From Xanthobacteraceae bacterium (GTDB taxonomy: Bacteria > Pseudomonadota > Alphaproteobacteria > Rhizobiales > Xanthobacteraceae): a DNA stretch of 11,290 nt. Below, one piece after another: positions 5,970 to 11,290 of the stretch. The stretch spans positions 1 through 11,290 of the forward strand of contig JASHWN010000536.1 of NCBI GenBank assembly GCA_030044035.1, read 5' to 3'. The notes below the pieces were generated by a model that saw only the letters and a list, made by a program, of their open reading frames with translations, was not told the origin of the DNA and made no database searches. Both the position numbers and the translations under genes were made by a program. Numbering within the stretch: position 1 is the stretch's first letter; every line of letters starts with the position of its first letter.

Positions 5970-7148
5970 ATGAGCGGACGAACCCTTTCCTCCGACTTTC
6001 TGCTCGCCGCCGCCTGTTGCCGTTGGCCGGCATCGCCGGCGCGCGACGCCGCGATTGGTGCCGCCGCCGCGCAGGTGGGCGACTGGGAGGCTTTTCTCCG
6101 CGTCATCGAGCGTCACCGCGTCGTCGGCCTCGTCCACGATGCGTTGCCCGCGGCGGGACCGATCGTGCCGGCCGCAGTCAGCGCCAAGCTTGCCGCGCGC
6201 CTGAAAAATATCGCGCAGCGCAATCGGCTCCTGCTCGAAGAGCTGTCGTTGCTGCAGCGCGCGTTCGCCGCGGCAGGGATCGAATTTCTGGTTCTCAAGG
6301 GCCCGGCTCTCGCGCAAATCGCCTATGGCGCAGCGACCTGCAAACAGACCCGGGACATCGATCTGTTGGTGGCGCCGGATTGCGCGCGCGCGGCGCTGCA
6401 AGTGCTCGAACGCCACGGTTACGCGCCGCTGCCGCCGGCCGTCGGCCTGAACGACATGCAATTCGCCGCCTTGCTGCGCTACTGCAGGGAAATCGACCTG
6501 GCGCGGCCCGCCAGCAAGCTGCCGGTCGAGCTGCAATGGCGCGCCGCCGACAATCCGACGCTGCTCGACGGCATCGATGCCCGTTCGCCGGCGCAGCGCG
6601 TGACGCTGGCCGACGGCTTGGTCGTCCGCACCTTGGCGGCCGACGATCTGTTCGCCTATTTGTGCGTACACGGCGCCTATCATTCCTGGTCGCGGCTCAA
6701 ATGGCTCGCTGATCTCAACGCCATGCTGCATACCACCGGCGCTGACGTGACATCGCGCTATCGTCACGCGCAACGCGTCGGCGCCGGCCTGTGCGCCGGA
6801 CAGGCGCTGCTGCTTTGCCGTCGCTTATTCGGTTTGCCACTGCCGGACGCGCTCGCGCGCGAGCTTGAAACGAACCGAAGAACGTCGAAGCTGCTACAAA
6901 TCGCGTTACGCGCGATGACCGAGCGGCCAGCCGCTCACAAGCGTATGCGGGCGGTGTCCACCAACGTCCATACGCAATTTCTGTTCGGTGAAGGCTGGCG
7001 CTTCTTCGCAGCGCAGTGCCGCGCGGTCGCGGTCGGCATGCAAGACATTATGACGGTAGCGCTGCCGCCGGCCCTGTATTTTCTTTATCCGCTACTGCGG
7101 CTGCCACTGTGGCTGTTGCGCCACTTGCGCGCCGGTCTCAGGCGCTAG
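5970..7148 (+). CDS. Nucleotidyltransferase-fold protein (NTP_transf_5 type)
   Basis: The frame encodes 392 residues from the ATG at 5970. An in-frame ATG at 5907 would add 21 residues and overlap the previous gene by 32 nt, and neither has a clear ribosome site. The pattern fits the uncharacterised nucleotidyltransferase family PF14907: IEFLVLKGPALAQ (104-116), then TRDIDLLV (127-134), with the Asp pair of the polymerase-beta-like fold at Asp129 and Asp131. VELQW (186-190) and HGAYHSWSRLKWLADL (234-249) follow. The family is found beside HprK-like kinases and B2 proteases in lasso-peptide and related clusters, where some members are thought to nucleotidylate the peptide. The C-terminus ends in a hydrophobic, basic stretch (about 360-390, ALYFLYPLLRLPLWLL) that may contact the membrane. 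It is the last gene of the array; no clear terminator follows. Reaction and substrate are inferred from context only. Confidence 0.85.
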   Translation: MSGRTLSSDFLLAAACCRWPASPARDAAIGAAAAQVGDWEAFLRVIERHRVVGLVHDALPAAGPIVPAAVSAKLAARLKNIAQRNRLLLEELSLLQRAFAAAGIEFLVLKGPALAQIAYGAATCKQTRDIDLLVAPDCARAALQVLERHGYAPLPPAVGLNDMQFAALLRYCREIDLARPASKLPVELQWRAADNPTLLDGIDARSPAQRVTLADGLVVRTLAADDLFAYLCVHGAYHSWSRLKWLADLNAMLHTTGADVTSRYRHAQRVGAGLCAGQALLLCRRLFGLPLPDALARELETNRRTSKLLQIALRAMTERPAAHKRMRAVSTNVHTQFLFGEGWRFFAAQCRAVAVGMQDIMTVALPPALYFLYPLLRLPLWLLRHLRAGLRR

Positions 7149-7268
7149 TGAAACGGGAAGCGCCGACGGCGATTCGGCTCTCACAGCAACAGCGTTCTTT
7201 CGCGGGCGGCCGCTTACCCTCTAGACCTAGGAGTTGTCGCAGATCGCCGGTACCGCCATTTGTGGCTC

Positions 7269-7297
7269 TTTACAGCCGCGAACAAAAAGGGAACAAT
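7269..7297 (+). promoter_or_regulatory. Candidate promoter of the small gene at 7332
   Basis: TTTACA (7269-7274, five of six matches to the -35 consensus) is followed after 17 bp by AACAAT (7292-7297, four of six matches to the -10 consensus). The LexA-type box at 7280-7294 fills the spacer and runs into the -10, the usual place for repression. The expected start is near 7304, giving a leader of about 28 nt with GAGG at 7322-7325. Confidence 0.45.
7280..7294 (+). promoter_or_regulatory. LexA (SOS) box, GAAC-N7-GAAC
   Basis: The sequence GAACAAAAAGGGAAC is an exact match to the alphaproteobacterial LexA operator, a direct repeat GAAC-N7-GAAC (GTTC-N7-GTTC on the other strand). The A-rich spacer is also typical. 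It lies 37 bp upstream of the ATG at 7332, inside a promoter-like pair. It predicts repression by LexA and induction by DNA damage. Confidence 0.65.
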
Positions 7298-7331
7298 GCC
7301 TCGTCTGGGCCTTTTGTAAGCGAGGCAAACC

Positions 7332-7589
7332 ATGACCCCGGACGAGAAAAGCGCGTGGCTGCGCAAGCTTGACGCCGAATGTCCCTATCAGGTGGTGCTG
7401 CCGCGACGGCAGCTGACCGACGACAGCGCGATCCTGGACTTCTTGATCAAATATGTCGGCGTGTTCGACATGTACGTCGAAGACGATTACGCGGCCTTCG
7501 TGCGCTATTGCTTTGCCGACCCGCTGGACGCCGAAATTTTCCGCGCCCGCTTCGAGCCGAAGGACGAGCGGTTGAAGCTCGCGGGGTGA
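7332..7589 (+). CDS. Small hypothetical protein, probably SOS-regulated
   Basis: The frame encodes 85 residues from the ATG at 7332, with GAGG at 7322-7325 at good spacing. I do not recognise the family. The protein is soluble, acidic in the middle and has one Cys near the N-terminus (Cys17) and one at Cys60. The pattern suggests a small alpha/beta fold: a strand (YQVVLP), a helix (DSAILDFLIKYVG), a strand-helix (FDMYVEDDYAAFVRYCF) and a final 'FADPLDAEIFRARF' segment. That last pattern resembles other short alphaproteobacterial hypothetical proteins. A LexA box in the promoter suggests a role in the DNA-damage response. The gene converges on ligD, but no shared control can be seen. It is separate from the array ending at 7148 by a 183-nt gap and its own promoter. 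Coding status is well supported by start, ribosome site and codon use. Confidence 0.8.
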   Translation: MTPDEKSAWLRKLDAECPYQVVLPRRQLTDDSAILDFLIKYVGVFDMYVEDDYAAFVRYCFADPLDAEIFRARFEPKDERLKLAG

Positions 7590-7599
7590 ACTCCGTAGG

Positions 7600-7664
7600 G
7601 GGCAAAATCGTCTGCGCAACGTTGACCGCGTGGGCACCACGCTTGCACGATTTTGCCCACGCGG
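7600..7664. terminator. Set of overlapping inverted repeats between convergent genes
   Basis: A perfect 12-bp inverted repeat has GGGCAAAATCGT at 7600-7611 and ACGATTTTGCCC at 7647-7658. A perfect 6-bp hairpin with a 3-nt loop lies inside it (7628-7642). A third pair, CCGCGTGGGCA at 7626-7636 and TGCCCACGCGG at 7654-7664, is a perfect 11-bp inverted repeat that shares bases with both others. Only some of these stems can form at once. The place, between a plus-strand gene ending at 7589 and ligD ending at 7697, suits a bidirectional terminator. There is no long T run, so a protein-binding or REP-like element is also possible. Confidence 0.5.
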
Positions 7665-7696
7665 CTCGGCCTCCACGACGCGGTGCCGACCTACGA

Positions 7697-10444
7697 TTAT
7701 TTGCTCGGCAATCTCTGGCGGACTTTGTCGATGTCGCGCCAAGCGTCCTGGCGGATATGTTTTTTCAGATTGAGCACGGTGAACTCGTTGGCGGCCTTGA
7801 CGCGGGAGAGTTGCTCCCAGGTCAGCGGCACCGAAACCGGGGCGCCAGCGCGCGCGCGTGTCGAGTAGGCGGCCACCGAGGTCGCCTCGCGCGAGTTGCG
7901 GAAATAATCGATGAAGATTTTGCCCTTGCGCAGCGCCTTGGTCATCTTGCCGACGTAGCGCTGCGGGCTGTCGGCGGCCATGCGCAGCACGATCTTCTGC
8001 GTGAAGTCCTTGGCGGTATCCCAATCGACCGGAGCGAGCGGCAGCACGACGTGAACGCCCTTGCCACCCGAGACCTTGACGAAGCTTTCGAGCTTTTCCG
8101 CCTTGAGCCGGTCGCGCGTCTCGCGGGCGGCAGCGACAATGTCGTTCCAAGCGACGCCTTCGCCGGGATCGAGATCGAACACGATGCGGTCGCACATTTC
8201 GAGGGCGCCGAGCCGCGAGCCGCGCACGTGGACTTCGAGCGCGCCGGACTGCACCAGCGCGATCAGATCGCCGAGACTTTCCACCGCGATGACGTCGTGC
8301 TCCTTGCCCTCGACGAGATGGCGCAGGGCTGAGTCCTTGACGTTGCCGGCGATGTGCTTCTGGAAAAAGCATTCGCCGCCGGTGCCGTCGGGGCAGCGCA
8401 CCAGAGCAAGCGGCCGATCGGTCACGTGCGGCGCCATCCAGTCCCAGACCGAGGCGTAGTACTCGGCGAGATCCTGTTTGGTCACGCCAACATCGGCCCA
8501 ATAGACACGGTCGGGATGCGTGAGAGGCATGTCGGCAACCTCATCGCTTCGGGCCGTGGCGCGGCGTTTCTCCGCGCGCGCGGCTTTCGGCTTCGCTGCC
8601 GGCGGATCCGATTTTGCCGACGCCTGCCGCGCGCGCGCCGCTGCGGCCGATGCGGCCGGCGTCTCGCGCACCACTTGGCCGGCCGGCTTGTCCTCGCGCA
8701 AGCCCTTGTAGGCAGCCTGGCGCAGCAGCCCGTCATGGGTGATGCCGCGGAATTCGACCTCGGCGACCAGCTGCGGCTTGACCCAGATGACGTCCTTGCG
8801 CCGTTCGGTCTTCGGCACGACCAGCGGCGGCCGCTCGATCCGCAGCTTTTGCAGGCGCCGCCACAGATCGCGTGCGGTGGCATGGCTATAACCGGTACCG
8901 ACCCGGCCGGCATAACGCAGCTCGCCGTCCTCGTAGTAGCCGACGGTCAGCGCGCCGATAGCGCTTGGCATCGCGGCCGATGGGGTGAAGCCAGCGACGA
9001 CGAATTCCTGCTCGTCGTGGCACTTGCTCTTCACGAAGTTTTCGGTCCGCCCAGAACTATACGGTGCGTCGCGGCGTTTTGAGACCACGCCCTCGAGGCC
9101 CAGTTCGCAGGCGTGCTCAAGCAGGCGCGGTCCGTCGTCGTCGAAATGCTCCGCGTAGCGGATTGGATCGGTGGCGCCGCGCAACAGCTTCTGCAGCACC
9201 GCCTTACGCTCGACCAACGGCCGCCCGGTCAGATCGGTGCCATCGAGATACAGAATGTCGAACACCCAATAGACGAAGCGGTCGGTACGGCCTTCCTTCA
9301 GCGCGATCTGCAGCAGCGAAAAACCCGAAACGCCCTTGTCGTCCTCGACCACCACCTCGCCATCCAGCAGCGCACTCTTGGCCGGAAGCCTGGCAACCGC
9401 TTGCGCGATCGGCTCAAAGCGGTGCGTCCAGTCCTGCCGATTGCGCGTCAAGAGCTGCACTTGGCCGCCGTCGAGCCGCGCCTCGATGCGATAGCCATCG
9501 AATTTGATCTCGTGCAGCCAGTTCGGCCCGCTCGGCGCGGTGTCTTGCAACGTGGCCAGGGCGGGCGGCACGAAGTCGGGCAGGCGCGCGTCGGCCGCTG
9601 CTTTGGAGCGCGGGGCTGGATCGCTTTTCTTTTTGCTTTTTTTGGCCGCAACCGCGCTGGTCGCCGCTTTCGCCCGCTTTGACGATGACGTTGGAGCGCG
9701 CGCGGCTAGTTTCGCTGGCGCCGACTTAGGCTGCACCTTAGGTTTGGCCTTCGCTTTAGATTTGGCCAATGCCTGAGCTTGCGCGCGCAGTTCTTCGCGA
9801 AACGCACGCTGCGACTGCGGGGGCGCGGCATTGCCGCTGTCAGCGGAACGGTTGCTGTGCCAGACGCGCTTGCGGCCCTTGCCGCCGGCAATCTCCTCCA
9901 TGGTGCGGCCGGTCGCCGCCGACCGCGGCTCCCTCTCCAGAATGTCGGCGTCGCGTCCGCTGTGCGCCTCTTCGTCCTTGCCCTTGATCAGGAGCCAGTT
10001 CTCATGGCGGTCGTTGGCGCGGCGCTGCATGCGCACAAGGTGCCAACGGCCGTGGAGCTTCTCGCCGTCCAGATCGAATACCAGGTGGCCTTTGGCATAA
10101 CCCTTGTGGGGGTCGCCTTCCGGAACCCAGTGACCGCGGTCCCAGATCATGACCGTGCCGCCGCCATATTCGCCGGCCGGGATGGTGCCCTCGAAGCTGT
10201 TGTAGTCGATCGGATGGTCTTCGACGTGGACCGCGAGCCGCTTGTCGCCGGGGTCCAGGCTCGGGCCGCGGGTGACCGCCCAGCTCTTCATCACCCCGTC
10301 GAGCTCAAGGCGAAGGTCGTAGTGCAGCCGGCGCGCCGCGTGTTTCTGGATGACGTAGCTGTTGCCGCCGCGCTTTCCGCGGCGCCCGCGCGGCTCCGGC
10401 GTTACGCCGAACTGCCGCTTTTTACGGTAAATCTCGAGCGCCAC
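7697..10444 (-). CDS. ligD: Multifunctional DNA ligase D of non-homologous end joining
   Basis: The frame encodes 915 residues from the GTG at 10444 (GAGG at 10449-10452, minus strand). It starts with ALEIYRKKRQFGVTPEP, as rhizobial LigD proteins do. The order is 3'-phosphoesterase (about 5-175; HYDLRLEL at 41-48 with His41 and Asp43, HVEDHP at 73-78), ligase (about 287-585) and primase-type polymerase (about 638-910). In the ligase part the adenylated Lys is Lys314 in EIKFDG, with FDILYLDG (395-402), EGVVSKR (451-457) and KSK (472-474) as later nucleotidyltransferase motifs and VEFRGITHDGLLR in the OB domain. The polymerase shows FDLDPG (756-761, metal-binding Asp pair) and SGGKGVHV (792-799). 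Linkers rich in Ala, Lys and Arg (about 211-286 and 590-637) join the domains. LigD fills in, trims and seals double-strand breaks with Ku; no ku gene lies in the window. Length and motifs indicate an intact gene. Confidence 0.97.
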   Translation of the reverse strand: MALEIYRKKRQFGVTPEPRGRRGKRGGNSYVIQKHAARRLHYDLRLELDGVMKSWAVTRGPSLDPGDKRLAVHVEDHPIDYNSFEGTIPAGEYGGGTVMIWDRGHWVPEGDPHKGYAKGHLVFDLDGEKLHGRWHLVRMQRRANDRHENWLLIKGKDEEAHSGRDADILEREPRSAATGRTMEEIAGGKGRKRVWHSNRSADSGNAAPPQSQRAFREELRAQAQALAKSKAKAKPKVQPKSAPAKLAARAPTSSSKRAKAATSAVAAKKSKKKSDPAPRSKAAADARLPDFVPPALATLQDTAPSGPNWLHEIKFDGYRIEARLDGGQVQLLTRNRQDWTHRFEPIAQAVARLPAKSALLDGEVVVEDDKGVSGFSLLQIALKEGRTDRFVYWVFDILYLDGTDLTGRPLVERKAVLQKLLRGATDPIRYAEHFDDDGPRLLEHACELGLEGVVSKRRDAPYSSGRTENFVKSKCHDEQEFVVAGFTPSAAMPSAIGALTVGYYEDGELRYAGRVGTGYSHATARDLWRRLQKLRIERPPLVVPKTERRKDVIWVKPQLVAEVEFRGITHDGLLRQAAYKGLREDKPAGQVVRETPAASAAAARARQASAKSDPPAAKPKAARAEKRRATARSDEVADMPLTHPDRVYWADVGVTKQDLAEYYASVWDWMAPHVTDRPLALVRCPDGTGGECFFQKHIAGNVKDSALRHLVEGKEHDVIAVESLGDLIALVQSGALEVHVRGSRLGALEMCDRIVFDLDPGEGVAWNDIVAAARETRDRLKAEKLESFVKVSGGKGVHVVLPLAPVDWDTAKDFTQKIVLRMAADSPQRYVGKMTKALRKGKIFIDYFRNSREATSVAAYSTRARAGAPVSVPLTWEQLSRVKAANEFTVLNLKKHIRQDAWRDIDKVRQRLPSK

Positions 10445-10551
10445 GGGACCTCAATCGGCGACTGCGGGCATTTTCTGGCCCCTTGCCATGGCCTAGTCGA
10501 CATATTTTTCGTCGCCAGGCACCATGGTCAGAACGAAACCCGCTCCCTATC

Positions 10552-10580
10552 ATTATATGAACCGGATGGGCACGTGGGAA
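10552..10580 (-). promoter_or_regulatory. Candidate ligD promoter
   Basis: Read on the minus strand, TTCCCA (10580-10575, four of six matches to the -35 consensus) and a perfect TATAAT (10557-10552) are 17 bp apart. The predicted start near 10545 gives a leader of about 100 nt before the GTG at 10444. The -10 element is an exact match in GC-rich surroundings. Confidence 0.4.
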
Positions 10581-10754
10581 ACTAACGCTGTATGAACCAG
10601 GCCTCGACCTTCGCGGTTCCCGAGGTTCCCTGGCGGGGCCGGGACAAATTGCCTATCCGGGCCGGGATGGTGTAAGCACAGCGGAATTTACGTGTTCCGG
10701 TCAGTAACTGGGCGCGCACTCAACCCCAATAAAGGCCGTTAGGCCGGATAATAT

Positions 10755-10758
10755 GGAG
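10755..10758 (+). promoter_or_regulatory. Ribosome binding site of dxs
   Basis: GGAG lies seven bases before the GTG at 10766 and decides this start. The ATG at 10753 is out of frame with the DXS protein, and no in-frame ATG lies between the ribosome site and the conserved TPLLDLI segment. Confidence 0.65.
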
Positions 10759-10765
10759 CTTAAGC

Positions 10766-11290
10766 GTGACAGTTCGCTCAACCCCGTTGCTCGACCTCAT
10801 CAAGATCCCCGAAGACCTCAGACGCCTTGAGCCGAGCCAGCTGCGTCAGCTCGCCGATGAGCTGCGGCAGGAGACGATCGACGCTGTCGCGGTGACCGGC
10901 GGCCATCTCGGCGCCGGTCTGGGCGTGATCGAGCTGACCGTAGCTCTGCATTACGTGTTCGACACGCCGACCGACCGGCTGATCTGGGACGTCGGCCACC
11001 AGGCTTACCCGCACAAGATTCTGACCGGCCGCCGCGATCGCATCCGCACGCTGCGCCAGGGCGGCGGACTGTCCGGCTTCACCAAGCGCGCCGAGAGCCA
11101 ATACGACCCGTTTGGCGCCGCCCATTCCTCGACTTCGATCTCCTCGGCGCTCGGCATGGCGGTCGCCCGCGACCTGTCCGGCAAACAGAACAACGTCATC
11201 GCGGTGATCGGCGACGGCGCCATGTCGGCCGGCATGGCGTACGAGGCCATGAATAACGCCGGCTCGATGGATTCCCGGCTGATCGTCGTG
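10766..11290 (+). CDS. dxs: 1-deoxy-D-xylulose-5-phosphate synthase, N-terminal part
   Basis: The gene begins with GTG at 10766 and runs off the right edge; 175 residues are visible, about a quarter of the usual 640. The enzyme condenses pyruvate and glyceraldehyde 3-phosphate with thiamine diphosphate, the first step of the MEP pathway to isoprenoids and a branch to thiamine and pyridoxal. TPLLDLI (6-12), [12 protein letters not shown] (30-41), [13 protein letters not shown] (45-57), [17 protein letters not shown] (73-89) and [17 protein letters not shown] (116-132) are characteristic of DXS. They include the active-site His residues (His47, His78, His120). [17 protein letters not shown] (149-165) is the thiamine-diphosphate and Mg-binding motif. 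The sequence is nearly that of rhizobial DXS. No defect is visible in the part present. It is transcribed away from ligD, with GGAG upstream of the start. Confidence 0.97.
   Translation, partial: MTVRSTPLLDLIKIPEDLRRLEPSQLRQLADELRQETIDAVAVTGGHLGAGLGVIELTVALHYVFDTPTDRLIWDVGHQAYPHKILTGRRDRIRTLRQGGGLSGFTKRAESQYDPFGAAHSSTSISSALGMAVARDLSGKQNNVIAVIGDGAMSAGMAYEAMNNAGSMDSRLIVV

Larger units (their letters stand above)
10445..10765. other. Divergent intergenic region between ligD and dxs
   Basis: These 321 bases carry no gene I can support. They must hold the promoters of both genes. On the minus strand there is a perfect TATAAT near the ligD side. A 9-bp direct repeat GGGCCGGGA (10636-10644 and 10659-10667) is separated by 14 nt. 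A short palindromic stretch CCGGTCAGTAACTGG (10697-10711, imperfect) and a small hairpin (GGCC, 10734-10745) precede the dxs ribosome site. A 23-codon ORF at 10524-10595 has no support as a gene. Confidence 0.6.

Noticed and set aside
7379..8332. Plus-strand frames over ligD (also 8354-9082 and 9779-10585)
   Set aside because: They are opposite conserved LigD domains and have no family features of their own.
10524..10595. 23-codon ORF in the ligD-dxs intergenic region
   Set aside because: It has no good ribosome site and no recognisable product, and it overlaps the proposed ligD promoter.
10615..10629. GTTC repeats upstream of dxs considered as a second LexA box
   Set aside because: The two GTTC units are separated by five bases, not the seven required by the alphaproteobacterial LexA operator.
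1..11290. CRISPR arrays, tRNA or rRNA genes, insertion sequences
   Set aside because: No regular direct repeats with spacers, no cloverleaf-like or rRNA segments and no transposase motifs were seen on reading both strands.

Overview
The window looks like the chromosome of a GC-rich alphaproteobacterium, most likely of the order Hyphomicrobiales (Rhizobiales), near the Bradyrhizobium/Xanthobacteraceae type. The reasons are the very high G/C at third codon positions, the frequent GTG starts, a DXS N-terminus of the rhizobial type, a LigD with the order phosphoesterase-ligase-polymerase, and a LexA box of the alphaproteobacterial direct-repeat form. This placement is inferred from protein similarity recalled from memory; no search was run.

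Positions 1-7148 hold seven genes, all on the plus strand, that look like part of a peptide-modification (RiPP-like) locus. The first block is tightly coupled: a 5'-truncated sulfotransferase (1-852), a large polytopic membrane protein of probable GT-C glycosyltransferase type (834-3185), a 72-residue Nif11-like peptide (3182-3400) and a second, different P-loop sulfotransferase-like protein (3385-4374). Each gene overlaps the next. After a 125-nt gap with an inverted repeat and a plausible promoter comes a second block: an HPr-kinase-related kinase (4500-5426), a lasso-peptide B2-type transglutaminase-like protease (5465-5938) and a nucleotidyltransferase-fold protein of the NTP_transf_5 type (5970-7148). 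The kinase, B2 protease and nucleotidyltransferase trio is known from lasso-peptide and related clusters. Here, however, no B1 (PqqD-like) protein, no asparagine-synthetase-type cyclase, no transporter and no ordinary precursor are visible, and the trio sits beside a Nif11-like peptide and two sulfotransferases. The left edge cuts the locus, so missing parts may lie upstream.

Positions 7149-7331 form an intergenic region with an apparent SOS-controlled promoter: GAAC-N7-GAAC between and over -35/-10-like elements. It precedes a small unrecognised gene (7332-7589). A convergent gap (7590-7696) carries a striking set of overlapping, mutually exclusive inverted repeats and separates that gene from ligD on the minus strand (7697-10444). 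LigD is the multifunctional end-joining ligase; no Ku gene is in the window.

A 321-nt divergent intergenic region (10445-10765) separates ligD from the 5' part of dxs (10766 to the window end, plus strand), which encodes the first enzyme of the MEP isoprenoid pathway. No tRNA, rRNA, CRISPR array, insertion sequence or attachment site was recognised.
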